DNA of 64,000 bases from Lithodes maja (lineage: Eukaryota; Arthropoda; Malacostraca; Decapoda; Lithodidae): assembly GCA_037953745.1 (NCBI GenBank), contig JBAKBP010006562.1, positions 1 to 64,000 on the forward strand. Reading direction: 5' to 3'. The notes under the pieces are model-generated. The model was not told the DNA's origin and ran no database searches. It saw nothing but the letters and a program-made list of their open reading frames with translations. Made by a program: the position numbers and the translations under genes. Positions within the stretch are counted from its first letter, which is position 1, and each line of letters opens with the position of its first letter. Below are positions 52,937 to 63,871 of this stretch, in pieces.

Positions 52937-53304
52937 TTAAGGGGACACCGACTGCTTTTTTGGCCTATAAATTAATTCATTCATCAATTCTTAGTTTCCT
53001 CGCTAGACATCCCTCAAACTTAAAAAAACATCCCCTAGACCCCCCTCAAGATAAATTTGTACATTTTTCGGTAGAAAAATCTCCCGGCCGAAGGCCGATT
53101 CCTCTTACAGTTACAGGCTCGCTATCGCTCACTAGGAAAAAATCAACACCTAAATGGCACGATAGGTCTTAATATATATAACGAAATGGGGCGAAAGGTC
53201 TGAAAATCGCCAAACTAATGGGGCGAATGTCATGTAATCTCATAACTAATAGTGCTAAACATGAGGGAGGAGGAGGACTCGAAAAAACAACTGTCTCCCT
53301 TTAA
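52937..53304 (+). mobile_element. MITE-1
   Basis: TTAAGGGGACACCGACTGC to CTGTCTCCCTTTAA; core GGCCGAAGGCCG and GGCTCGCTATCGCTCACT. Confidence 0.83.
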
Positions 53305-53789
53305 TTGAAATGTCTTTTAATATTATTAGCGCCGCAGTTCTGGGAATGATTTAGCTCGGGAATCTGATATATCCATTTTCTTGCTCGGAATTCCTGGATA
53401 TAAATGTATTTTTATATTATATAAAATATCCTAATAAATACCTCGCCACTATGCTTTGGTAATTATATCATATAACATAAACCAAACTGACTATTTGTCA
53501 TTATGATAGGTTAGTTTAAGGGGACAGTGGTTAGTTTTTTGGGTCTACGGTATATAACTAAAGTAGGTGTGCAGTTTTCGTATTACCCCCCCCCAAAAAA
53601 AAAAAATGCATACGCAACTCTGCGACCTAGAATTCTGCAAGTAGTATTGAACTTCTTAGCTAAAATCGGTTTATATAGGCCTACAGTATATTATATATAT
53701 ATACACCGGTATATACGGTATGTATATATATATATATATAAATATATAAATATCGCAAATACACATAAGCTACTAAATGTTTTTTATAC
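53305..53789. other. Unassigned stretch, possible MITE-1 left end
   Basis: TTAAGGGGACAGTGGTTAG at 53,517 looks like a MITE-1 left end, but no core or right end follows. Also a C run/A run at 53,586-53,606 and TA-rich runs at 53,692-53,752. Confidence 0.5.
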
Positions 53790-53870
53790 TCACAGCCGGA
53801 CTTGAACCACCGACAGTCAGAACAAGTGCCCATACTTTAATCCACTATACCACGGCGTGATAGAGGATAT
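53790..53870 (-). mobile_element. tRNA-derived SINE fragment (family B), minus
   Basis: Minus strand: GGTATAGTGGATTAAAGTAT (A-box region) and GGTTCAAGTCCGGC (B box). Same family as 20,277-20,362; a plus-strand copy follows at once. Confidence 0.65.
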
Positions 53871-53871
53871 T

Positions 53872-53940
53872 TGTGTGCAGTGGATTAAAGCAAAGACACT
53901 CATCCTGACAGTTGGTGGTTCATGTCCGCCTTGGAGTATA
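53872..53940 (+). mobile_element. tRNA-derived SINE fragment (family B), plus
   Basis: GTGCAGTGGATTAAAGCAAA ... GGTGGTTCATGTCCGCC, inverted relative to the preceding copy, so the two form a short head-to-head pair. Confidence 0.6.
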
Positions 53941-54203
53941 TAATTACAGTATATATAATTACATTTATGATCACATTGATTTTTAACCATTGGAATATTT
54001 ATCTATAATAAGGTCAGCGTAACACTATTTTGTAGCATTTTGAATATGGTGTAATTCAAACCAAAAATATATATAAGAAAGAAATGGTGACCATAATCTG
54101 CGACCTTCACCATTCACCTTGACCTTTGTATAACAAAATCAAAAAATGTAGACAATCGTTGCATTAACCAACCGAATTTGCCAGCAAAATTTGGTGACGA
54201 TAC

Positions 54204-54416
54204 GTAACCCGTTCAGTACAATTCTGTCGGTTTCATTTCATGCTGGATATTAAGACGATTTAATTTAGTTTATGAAGGGCTTCCATTAAATTAGCAGGTT
54301 TTCAACTATCTTAATTAATCCTTTTTACTACCACAGATCCTTCATAAGCTCCACAATATCGTCTAATTATAGCTAGAATACAATTCAAAATACGACACCG
54401 GTACACAGAGTGTTAA
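54204..54416. mobile_element. MITE-2 inserted in the TGACCT-rich element
   Basis: Left end GTAACCCGTTCAGTAC (TTAA mutated), right end CACCGGTACACAGAGTGTTAA. A sister module of the host element at about 55,650 has TACCTTAAATAGTCAAGGAG at the matching place, which is the empty target with its TTAA. Confidence 0.8.
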
Positions 54417-54445
54417 ACAGTCTAGGAAGAGTTTAAACAAAATTA

Positions 54446-54876
54446 TTAACACCCTTTTTGGCGGCGCTCGACTTACGTCGTGCACCAATTTGCAGCAAGT
54501 TAGGAGCATTATTAAGGCTTTTAAAGGGTTAAAATCGAGTGCAAATGGCCGGGAGCACAGCGGGCCAGACAGCCGACTCCCAGGGCTTACCGCCGCCCAT
54601 TAACTCATGTTCCCTGTGTTCTCGAGAGGCCGGCAGTGTATTCAGTAGTGAGCATAGCTGGGAAAAATATACCGATATATGCTAAACTCCCATGTTCGTG
54701 GCATCATGCAAGAGAACCACGAGTGCTACGTAGCTCGTTCTGGTCTCATTTTGAAGCTTTTAGTGCCTAGTTTTTTGCTAAATTTTGTTTTTGTCATGCA
54801 GATGCTTGATTTATCATGCAGGAGGGCCTGAATATGACCAAATGAGCCCAAAACACCCCGCTAGACCAAGGGTTAA
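54446..54876. mobile_element. TTAA-flanked element (431 bp)
   Basis: TTAACACCCTTTTTGGCGGCGC to CTAGACCAAGGGTTAA. The ends are only partly inverted beyond TTAACMCCTT, and the interior has no ORF. It resembles the MITE in the LINE at 9.7 kb in its start (GGCGGCGC against AGCGGCGC). Confidence 0.55.
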
Positions 54877-54887
54877 GTACTATAATA

Positions 54888-54890
54888 TAC

Positions 54891-54935
<45 letters not shown>
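54888..54935. repeat. (AT)n microsatellite
   Basis: A TA run of about 20 units just right of the TTAA element. Confidence 0.9.
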
Positions 54936-57175
54936 TGAAATATATGTTATTTAAGTAAAATGAAACTAACAGTCGTCAGTTTATCGATAATTTAGTATTT
55001 TTTTATGATGGTTAACTTATGACCTTCGCCTGTGACCTTGACCTTTATGTAGGATTATATTGTAGTTTGCTTTGATGTAATCTAGAAAATCAAATAAGTT
55101 TGTCAAATTTCATTAAAGACCATCAGTTAGTTTCAGAGGTATTAAAGGAATAGTTGATCTTGACCTTTACCCTTCATCTTGACCTTCATGATGTCTGAAA
55201 ATTTAAAATTTTAATTTTCCCTTAAAGCACAACTGTCCCAACAAATTTTGTTAAGTTTACATGAATAGTAAAGCAATGAGCATATTGACCTTATATTTGA
55301 CGTTGACCTGTGACCTTGATATATCGGCATTCCGATTATGCATGATATGCCGAATGAGAATCTTACATTAAATGGGAAATACTAGTAAAAATCATATTTT
55401 GGCCTTTAGCCTTGACCTTTGACCTTGACCTTCGACCTTATAATTTCTTATCAGGGATTTAGTTAGCTTAACAGCAACGTTCGTATTAGCTAGCATTGTG
55501 AATATGGTGTAATTTGTATAAAAACTTATTGATTACAAATAGTGATCATATACTGTGACGACCTTTGACCTTTGACTAAAAAATAAAATACATACATGTG
55601 GATGGTCGTCCCAATGACCAACTGAATTTGCCTGTATAATTTGATGACAATACCTTAAATAGTCAAGGAGGAGCTTAGGGAAAATGACAAATACTGTTGT
55701 TTTGACCTTGACCTCTGATCTTAGCTATTGCAATATGTATGTCAAATTTGACATATATGATATTTAAGTAATAAGCCATAACACAGCCATTTTTTTTTAA
55801 ATTTGAGTAATAATTTTTAATAAATAATACAAGTTGACCTTTGACCTTTATGCAAGAGTACAGTTTTGTTTGCATTGACATTGCCCATGAAAATCAAATA
55901 AGCATGCCTAATTTCATTAAAACCCATCAGTTAGTTTTATATATATGAATAGCATAGTTGACCTTGACCTTTGACCTTTATCTTGACCTTTATATGTCTC
56001 AACATTTATTATTTTCCCTTTCACTTAAAATGCAACTATCTCCCCAAATTTGGTGAAGTTTGCATGAAAAGTAAAGAAATTAGCATATTGACCTTTTATT
56101 CGACCTTGACCTGTGACCTTGACCTTTCATATGGAATTGAATAGTTTATTGTATGACCTTGGCCTAGGTATTCCAAATATACGTGGTAAGCCTAGTGAGA
56201 ATTTAAGAGTTAGTATAAGAAATACTAGTAAAAAACCTATTTTGACCTTTGACCCTGAACTTTGACCTTACCCTTCAGTATATTAATCTAAAATTTGGGC
56301 AATATGATATAAAGGTTACCAGTACCTTGTATAGTAAAAATTAAGACATTTGAATAAGAACTAAAAATATATAGTATATCACCTTGGCCTGTGACCTTGA
56401 CCTTTTTGTAGTAATAGTATTTTTTTCATAGACATTACCAAGGAAAATCACATAAGCATGACTTATTTCATTAAAACCCATCAGTTAGTTTTATACATAT
56501 TTATAGAATAGTTGACCTTGACCTTTGACCTTCACCTTCACCTTCATGATATGTTTCTCAAAATGTGGTATTATCTTTTTCATTTAAAGTGCAACTATCT
56601 CACCAAATTTGGTGAGGTTTGCATGAAAAGTCAAGAAATTAGCATATTGACCTTATATTTGACCTTGACTTGTGACCTTGACCTTTCATATGGAATTGAA
56701 TAGTTTATTGTATGACCTTGGCCTAGGTATTCCGAATATTCATGATAAGCCTAGTGAGAATCTAACAGTTATTGTAAGAAATAGTAATACAAAACTTATT
56801 TTGACCTTTGACCTTGACCTTTGACATTAACTTTTAGAATATTTATCTAAAATTTGGTCAATAAGATATCGAGGTTACCAGTAACTTGTATAGTGAAAAT
56901 GAAGACATTCGAGTAGAAACTAAAACACACAAAATATTGACCTTATTTTTAACCTTGACCTTTGACCTTAACCTTTAAGATAAATTGAAAATTTCTTTCT
57001 GACTGACCTTCGCATTGACCAAATTTATATACCTGTGAAATTTGGTGAAAAACCATCGAACGGTCTAGGAGGAGTTACCGGACGGACGACGACGGATGAC
57101 GACGGACAAGCTGAATTGTGATGCACAGTATACGGGCGGGATCTGTGTGTGCGATACCACTCTGCTTCGCAGAGT

Positions 57176-57208
57176 TCATAAATACAAAAATAAATATATA
57201 TATATACA

Positions 57209-57244
<36 letters not shown>

Positions 57245-57310
57245 TTTCATTAGTTTATTCAAGTACATTGGGTTATGTAGTTGATGATTAATGTTAAGAC
57301 ACCCCGTCAC

Positions 57311-57380
<70 letters not shown>
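57176..57380. repeat. (AT)n tracts with an embedded SINE 3' body
   Basis: AT runs at about 57,195-57,241 and 57,315-57,380. Between them, 57,242-57,312 is the family A SINE 3' body (GCTTTCATTAGTTTATTCAA), whose tRNA head has been lost. Confidence 0.8.
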
Positions 57381-57385
<5 letters not shown>

Positions 57386-57697
57386 TTATTTGTTAGTTTC
57401 CTCCCTAGACCTCCAACAAACTTTAAAAAAACATTCATTAGAACGCCCTTCGAGATTATCTTGTACATTTTTCGGTAGAAAAATGTCACGGGTTCCTCCA
57501 CAAATACAGGCTCGCTATCGCTCGCCAGGAAACAAATCGACACCTAATGGGCACGAAAGGTCTTAATATTGACAAAGAAATGGGTCGAAAGATCGTAAAA
57601 TCGACAAACTAATGGAGCAAAAGTCTTAAAATCTCAAAACTAATGGGGATAAGCATGAGGAAGAAAGGGGACCAAAACACATCCCATCTCCCCTTAA
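57381..57697 (+). mobile_element. MITE-1, left end replaced by (AT)n
   Basis: Starts within the element at TTTATTTGTTAGTTTCCTCC and ends CATCTCCCCTTAA; the terminal repeat on the left is missing, with an AT run in its place. The core has GGCTCGCTATCGCTCGCC. Confidence 0.8.
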
Positions 57698-57804
57698 ACC
57701 AAATTATCCTACGGTACATTGGCCCTCATCAGTTCCGCTTCCTCGTCGGGATCTTATGTATGAAAGTCAAATGTGTATGATGGAATTGCGAGTGTGGTTT
57801 CTTT

Positions 57805-58175
57805 TTAAGGGGACATGGGCCAGTTTTCTGGACCACTTTCTCCCTCATGTTTAGCCCCATTAGTTCTCGCATGTTAAGATGTTTGCCCCATTAGTTAGTC
57901 GATTTTAAGACTTTTCACCCCATTTCTTCGTCAATATTTAGACCTTTCGTGCTATTTAGGTGTCGATTTTTTCCCTGGCGAACGATAGTGAGCCTGTAAT
58001 GTTGGAAGAACCGGCCTTCGGCCGTGACATTTTTCTACCGAAAAATGTACAAATTAATCTAGAAGGGGGATCTAATGGATGTTTTTGTTTAAATTTGATG
58101 GGGGTCTAGGGAGGAAACTAGAAAATAATGAATACATGCAAAAATCGCCCAAAAAGTGAACCATCCCCCCTTAAT
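57805..58175 (-). mobile_element. MITE-1
   Basis: TTAAGGGGACATGGGCC to CCATCCCCCCTTAA, with GGCCTTCGGCC. It resembles the nested copy at 22,670 more than others (GCGAACGATAGTGAGCC in both). Confidence 0.85.
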
Positions 58176-58433
58176 TACAAGTTGACTAATCAGATGAATT
58201 AACCACTGCATACGAAACTACACTCGTAATTGACCACTTGCGAGTATCAGGCTATAAGGAAGTTGGAGCCGTAGAAATCGATATTTAGCAGAATTACCAG
58301 CTAAATTTGTGTTGTAGTACATGTATAAATCCATTAAATTAAATAATCATACTTTCTATCCATCAGAAACCTACATCATCTGATTTCAGCTACAGTTAGG
58401 CAAATTTATGAAGCTTCGGAAAGACATATTTAA
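58176..58433. other. Unassigned stretch
   Basis: About 260 bases with no recognisable element or ORF. Confidence 0.5.
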
Positions 58434-58559
58434 CTTAAGGGTTTAGTTGAGATAGTCTACTGCTTTTTAATGTGTATACATCCTTCCTCAGCTGAATACA
58501 ATCGTCTAATAGTTGCCAGAATATAATGCAAAGGATGTCACCGGTACTGAATGGGTTAA
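58434..58559. mobile_element. MITE-2, left part missing
   Basis: Ends CACCGGTACTGAATGGGTTAA and carries TGAATACAATCGTCTAATAG; only the right-hand part is recognisable. Confidence 0.6.
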
Positions 58560-58770
58560 CTCTTTCAGTACCGACCCCTAGTTTTTTACTTTATTTTGAC
58601 TAATATTAGATGAATTTACTTAGTTTAAAAAGGCCTCCAGCAATTAACAGGCTTCGAACTATCTCACTTCATCCTTTTAACTACCACGGATCCTTCTTAA
58701 ACTGTACACAATCGCTTAAATATAGCTAGAATATATATAAAAAAAGCGGCGTCGGTACAGAAGGGGTTAA
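58556..58770. mobile_element. MITE-2
   Basis: TTAACTCTTTCAGTACCGAC to GTCGGTACAGAAGGGGTTAA; it shares TTAA 58,556-58,559 with the preceding partial copy. Confidence 0.83.
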
Positions 58771-58829
58771 TGGTATCATGGAGCTTCCTGCACAAAAAAA
58801 AAAATAATGCTGGGTCTGGCATTAACTGT

Positions 58830-58978
58830 GTTGGTGGTGTAATGGTTTAGATGCTTATGTTCTGAGTGTGGTGTCCCGAGTTCGAATCCCGGGAGGACCA
58901 TATGCTTTCAATAGTTTCTTCAAATACATTGGGGTTTGTGATGGATGATTAATGTTAAGAATGGGGTGTTCCTTAACT
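58830..58978 (+). mobile_element. tRNA-derived SINE (family A)
   Basis: The best family A copy: A box GGTGGTGTAATGGTTTAG, B box GTTCGAATCCC (58,880-58,890), head end GGGAGGACCA, body GCTTTCAATAGTTTCTTCAA and 3' end GGGGTGTTCCTTAAC. Confidence 0.8.
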
Positions 58979-59112
58979 GGTATATTTCAATCCCGTTGCA
59001 ATCTACTGAATTATATAAATTATGAGAGTGAATGTTCAGTATATAATTATCTAAGAGGCATCAATAAAGTTGTATAGATGAAGAGAACATGCACAAAGAT
59101 AGAATATAAAAT

Positions 59113-59266
59113 AAAGGAACACCCCTTCCTTAACATTAATCATCCATTACAAACCCCAATGCACTTGAATAAATGAATGAAAACATATTATCGTCCCGGG
59201 ATTCGAACTCAGGACACCACACCCAGAACATAAGCATCTAAACCATTACATCACCAACACAGTGAT
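59113..59266 (-). mobile_element. tRNA-derived SINE (family A), inverted copy
   Basis: Begins GGAACACCCCTTCCTTAAC and reaches CATTACATCACCAACACAG; the whole length pairs with 58,830-58,978. Confidence 0.8.
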
Positions 59267-59361
59267 ATTGAAAGACAGAGAAGAAAATAGTAGAAATTAT
59301 ATTTTTGTGTGGCGTCGGAAGAAGACTGTGTTGGCTATGTACAAGCAGGGATATGATCATT

Positions 59362-59386
59362 TAATAATAATAATGATAATAATACA

Positions 59387-59420
<34 letters not shown>

Positions 59421-59432
59421 CAAATAATACTT

Positions 59433-59508
<76 letters not shown>

Positions 59509-59533
59509 AAATAATACCATTAATTATAATAAT

Positions 59534-59565
<32 letters not shown>

Positions 59566-59600
59566 AAATAATGATAATAATAATAATAATAATAATAATA
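59362..59600. repeat. (AAT)n microsatellite, compound
   Basis: AAT runs with short breaks (GCAAATAATACTTTT, ACCATT). Long Ile/Leu-rich ORFs on both strands are artefacts of it. Confidence 0.96.
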
Positions 59601-59637
59601 TTTTTAACATCGTTCTTAACATCAATAACCCCCAAAT

Positions 59638-59745
59638 GAAATTAATGAAAGCATGTGATTCTCTCAGGATTCGAACCTAGGATATCTTATACAGAACTTA
59701 TACGCTCTAAGCATTACACCATCAAACACTGGCACTATAAGCAAA
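59638..59745 (-). mobile_element. tRNA-derived SINE (family A)
   Basis: Minus strand: GTGTAATGCTTAGAGCG, B box GTTCGAATCCT and body CTTTCATTAATTTCATT. Confidence 0.7.
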
Positions 59746-59754
59746 TGACACTAT

Positions 59755-59756
<2 letters not shown>

Positions 59757-59825
<69 letters not shown>
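59757..59825. repeat. (CT)n microsatellite at LINE 5' junction
   Basis: About 34 CT units directly joined to LINE ORF1 sequence. Confidence 0.97.
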
Positions 59826-59827
<2 letters not shown>

Positions 59828-59828
<1 letters not shown>

Positions 59829-60238
59829 GAGTACATCTCAACGATGTACAGCGAACCCGGTCGGAAGATTTGCTTTTAAAGTACCAGCAGCTGATCAAGT
59901 CGTTTAAGGAGAAGTCATCAAGGATCATTGTCTCAGGAATCGTCCCCCGGCTCGGTGTAGAGAGCCGATTTTACAACATAGCCACCAGCACAAATCGTTG
60001 TCTAGCAAACCTCTGCAGGAAGGAGAACGTGGGATTCGTCGACACCTGGGACAATTTCTACTACGATGACTATTTGTTTTCGGACGATGGAGTTCATCTG
60101 AACCAGGTGGGAGCAGCACATTTTGGGCGTCTTCTCAACGATGCGGTGAAGGATTTTCGGAGAAGAAATCGACTCAGCACAGGACAACCAGGAAGGAGGA
60201 CCGAAGACAGCGAGGACGGCAACCTACAAAGGAATTAA
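59828..60238 (+). CDS. LINE ORF1, C-terminal half of GDSL/SGNH-type esterase (truncated)
   Basis: The frame is open through the (CT)n tract, so the true start is lost; the TTG at 59,870 is not a credible start. Visible: VQRTRSEDLLLKYQQLIKSF, the IIVSGIVPRLG strand, and SDDGVHLNQVGAAHFG, which fits the Asp-x-x-His block V of SGNH hydrolases. The block with the catalytic serine would lie in the missing part. A basic tail (RRRNRLSTGQPGRR) may bind nucleic acid. In CR1 elements this protein accompanies the RNA particle; the role of the esterase is not established. Confidence 0.75.
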
Positions 60239-60336
60239 ATACTAATCCGTCAAGAACCGCGAATTTGGATAAAGCTCCACCAACACGACCCAAATTCAAA
60301 ACCGTCAGGGATAACGACCGAGGACCGAGGACAGCC

Positions 60337-63223
60337 ATGAATGTAAATGTAGATCCGACCAGAACCAAACATTCGATGAAAGAACGTTCTGCGAGTTCTA
60401 AAACCGCAACTTTAAAGGTTTTCTATGCAAACGCTCGTAGCATACGCAATACATTTTCAGATTTAGAGGAACTAGTGTTTACAGAAAATTATGATGTGAT
60501 TGGCATAACAGAATCTTGGCTCAATACAGAAGATAGAGACTTTTTAGCAGAGTATTCACTTCCCGGTTATGTAATGTTTGAGAACAGCCGAATAAATAAA
60601 AATGGAGGTGGCGTTTTATTTTATATCAAAGAAAGTCTTAACCCGACCCTCGTGTCAAAACCTCAAATTGTGAACGTCGACACATCTTTTGTGCTAATAA
60701 AGAATAATAAAGGTACAAAAATAATACTTGCGTTAATATACAGACCTCCAGCTCAATCAGTGCAAACTGACCGAGAAATTTACGAACAAATTGCAGATGT
60801 AAGTAACTCACAAGATACCGTAATTTTTGGCGACTTTAATTTACCTGTGACCAAGTGGGGCGATACTCTTACTTCACACTCCGGACATGACTTGTATACG
60901 AACTTGCAAGAGAGTTCGCTTTATCAATTTGTTCGAACGCCGACCCGTGGTAATAACGTTCTTGACATTGTACTTGCAACAAAAGAAGAATTGATAGAGA
61001 ATTTGAATGTTGGTGATGAATTCAGTAACAGCGACCATCGTACGATAACTTTCACTTTAAAGTTTACTAGTAACGAACCAAATAGTAGCATCGAAAAAGT
61101 CCCTAATTTCAAGAAAGCAAACTTCCATAAACTTAGAGCTATGTTTAAAGAAACTGACTGGAGCTTTTTAATTAACAATAACGACATAAATACATCTTGG
61201 AAGTTATTCGAAACCACTTACCTAAAAGCAGTGCAAGACTGCATACCATCGAAAATACGGCGTCCAGGCCATAATAATAAGCCCAAATGGTGGAATAAAG
61301 ATATTTCAAACTGCCTGCTTGCTAAAAAATTTGCTAATGATAGATTAAAATCCTCACAAAATGACGAAGAACGGGTGAAATTTGTAGAGCTACGACGCAA
61401 AGCCAAAAAGTTAATTAAGCAAAGTAAAAAGACCTTAGAGTTACATATTGCGAATCAAAGTAAAACAAACCCGAAAGAATTCTATAGTTATATCAGAAAG
61501 AAAAAAGTAGTTACTTCAACTGTTGGACCGTTAGTCGATGAAAAAGGAGAATACACCAAAGATGAAGTACAAATGAGTAATGCCCTCAATACCTTCTTTG
61601 CATCAGTTTTTACAACAGAGGACCTCAGTGATATCCCTACACCATCGCCGATTCAGATTGATAATTCAGATGTTCTAAGCAATATCACAGTTACAGATAG
61701 AGAAGTATTGAATTGTTTAGATAAACTCAAGGTAAATAAAACGCCAGGACCTGATACAATCTCGCCTAGAGTTCTAAAGGAAGCTAAGAATGAGCTCTCC
61801 AAACCACTGACATTACTATTCAATAAATCCTTGCAGTCTGGAACTATGCCTGATCAGTGGAAGCTAGCCAACGTAACACCGATATTCAAAAAAGGCAGCA
61901 AATCCCTACCCAGTAACTATCGTCCAATTAGCTTAACCTCAGTTGTATGTAAAATGCTAGAAACGGTCATACGAGACAGACTCGTAAATCACTTAGAGGA
62001 AAATAACATACTTAAAGATACTCAACACGGCTTTCGTAAAAAACGTTCCTGTTTAACAAACCTCTTAGACTTCTTCCACGATATCCTCAACCTCTACGAT
62101 GAGAGTAAAGCTGTAGATATTATATACCTTGATTTTCAAAAGGCCTTTGACAAAGTTCCCCACAAACGTTTACTGCTAAAACTAAAAGCGCATGGAATAC
62201 AAGACGGTGTGTTGAAATGGATAGAAAATTGGCTCAGCAACAGCAAGCAAAGGGTAGTCATAAACGGTAAGGCATCTAAATGGACCAATGTAAGTAGCGG
62301 GGTACCCCAGGGATCGGTACTAGGACCAATTCTCTTTCCAATTTACATCAACGACATAGATGAGGGTCTCACCTGCACAATCTCAAAATTTGCTGACGAT
62401 ACAAAAATTGCAAATAGCGTACTCTCAAAAGAACAAGTTGACGATATGCAACACAATCTAGATAAATTGTCATGTTGTGCCCAAATTTGGCAAATGAGTT
62501 TCAATGCGGATAAATGTAAAGTACTACATGTCGGATACCTAAATGAGAAAGCAAACTATTCGATGAATGGCACTCAGCTTAAGAATGTAAACAGAGAAAC
62601 TGATCTGGGAGTAACAATATCGAGTAACCTAAAACCGAGTCAACAATGTTCAGAAGTTGTTAAGAAGGCAAACAAAATAATTGGCTTTATAGGCAGGTCA
62701 TTTGAGCATAAATCCAAAGAAGTTATCCTAACCCTTTACAATTCCTTAGTCCGCCCTCTTCTGGAATACTGCGTTCAATCCTGGTGCCCTTATTACCAAA
62801 AAGATATAAACAAGCTAGAACGAGTTCAACGTAGAGTTACCAAAATGATACCTAGCCTAAAGAACAAACCATATGAAGAGCGAAGAGCGTCTTAGAGAAT
62901 TAAATCTATTTCCTTTAACCCAGCGCAGATTAAGAGGCGACTTAATTCAAGTGTTCAAAATCATCAAAGGCATCGACAATATGAACTGTAGTAAGTACTT
63001 CACTATCGACCAATCTAATTACACGCGGTGAAACGGTTGCAAAATTATTGGTAAATCTTTTAACTCGCACGAATCTAAGAATTTCTTCTTCAATCGAGTT
63101 GTCAACTTGTGGAATGGGCTTCCCCGAGACGTTATAGACTGCAGCACCGTTGATTCATTTAAATTCCGCTTAAACAAATATCTCGCATCAAACCCGCGAC
63201 TGACTGCGTTTGTAAATGAATAA
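60337..63223 (+). pseudogene. CR1-like ORF2: endonuclease-RT, broken near the 3' end
   Basis: ATG at 60,337 lies 99 bases after the ORF1 stop; the frame is open further upstream. Numbering from the TTG at 60,265: APE-type endonuclease with ITESWL (E83), GDFNLP (D190), NSDHRT (D257, H258), then RT with LDFQKAFD (622-629), SGVPQGSVLGP (678-688) and FADD (709-712). The frame stops at 62,895 because a 7-base word GAAGAGC is duplicated (62,875-62,881 and 62,882-62,888). Skipping one copy, the frame continues (LRELNLFPLTQRRLRGDL) to a TGA at about 63,030, then to RVVNLWNGLPRDVIDC and the end at 63,221-63,223. The lesions are few, so it is a young copy. Confidence 0.9.
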
Positions 63224-63230
63224 CTTTATT

Positions 63231-63513
63231 ATATCCTCCCCTCAGTTACTAACCCATCTGTCCCCTACTAACTTCCTAGTCCTGCCACGGACATTAGTTC
63301 CACGGCAGTAGTTCCCTTTCCAATGTTCCCTTACCCACTCTAAACCACTGTTTGGACACTTGATCCTCAGTGTTTTGGAGGACAAGCAGCCTAGAAGGGT
63401 CATTAGATCTGTTGTTGCTTGATTTCCTTTGTACTCCTTTGTACTCTCTCTCTCTCTCTCTCTCTCTCAATAATACTTCCAATAACAAGATTGTTTACCT
63501 CAGTAAGTAGCCT
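63231..63513. other. LINE flank with (CT)n
   Basis: No clear poly-A or repeat tail of the LINE is visible. A CT run lies at 63,444-63,468; the minus ORF across it is not supported. Confidence 0.6.
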
Positions 63514-63871
63514 TTAAGGGGGGGGGGGGGGTGCATTTGTTTGCTTATTTATTAATGTGTTTTATATTTGTATAGTGTCCTCCCCATACCTCCATCAAAC
63601 ACCCCTCAGACTCCCCTTCAAGATAATTATACAGTATGAGCACATTTGTCGATAACAGAATGTCCTGGCTACTCTTAAATTAAAGGCTCGCTATCATTCG
63701 CCAGGAAATAATCGACACCTAAATTGCATGAAAGGTCTTAATAATGGCAAACATGGGGTGAACAATCTTAAAATCGCCAAAATAATGGGGCAAACGTGTT
63801 AAAATATCAGAACTTTGGGGGATAAACATGAGGGAAAAAGGGGTCCAAAAAACATATCTTCCCCCCCTTAG
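63514..63871 (+). mobile_element. MITE-1
   Basis: Left end TTAAGGGGGGGG with an expanded G run, right end CCCCCCCTTAG (TTAA mutated). The core has ACCTCCATCAAAC, GGCTCGCTATCATTCGCC and CGACACCTAAATTGCA. Confidence 0.78.

Larger units (their letters stand above)
54035..57175 (+). repeat. TGACCT-rich repeat element with internal higher-order copies
   Basis: About 3.1 kb in which TGACCT occurs about 40 times on the plus strand between 55.0 and 57.1 kb, chiefly as TGACCTTTGACCT and TGACCTTGACC. Three diverged copies of a larger module start near 55,150, 55,945 and 56,500 (shared words CCAAATTTGGTGA, GCATATTGACCTT, CATATGGAATTGAATAG). It ends in AACGGTCTAGGAGGAGTT and a GGACGACGACGGA stretch, wording I associate with a widespread marine invertebrate repeat. 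No coding capacity. Two TTAA elements lie in its left part. Confidence 0.75.
59826..63230 (+). mobile_element. CR1-like LINE, 5'-truncated, two ORFs
   Basis: An ORF1 fragment with esterase-like features, then ORF2 with endonuclease and RT, and a short 3' end after 63,223. The 5' end is lost at the (CT)n tract. The esterase-type ORF1 plus FADD-type RT fits the CR1 group. Confidence 0.85.

Noticed and set aside
53516..53660. Another MITE-1 copy
   Set aside because: Only a left-end-like word is present; the core and right end are missing, so it is noted but not called.
59262..59639. Ile-rich ORF of 125 codons and its Leu-rich minus-strand counterparts
   Set aside because: They derive from the (AAT)n microsatellite.
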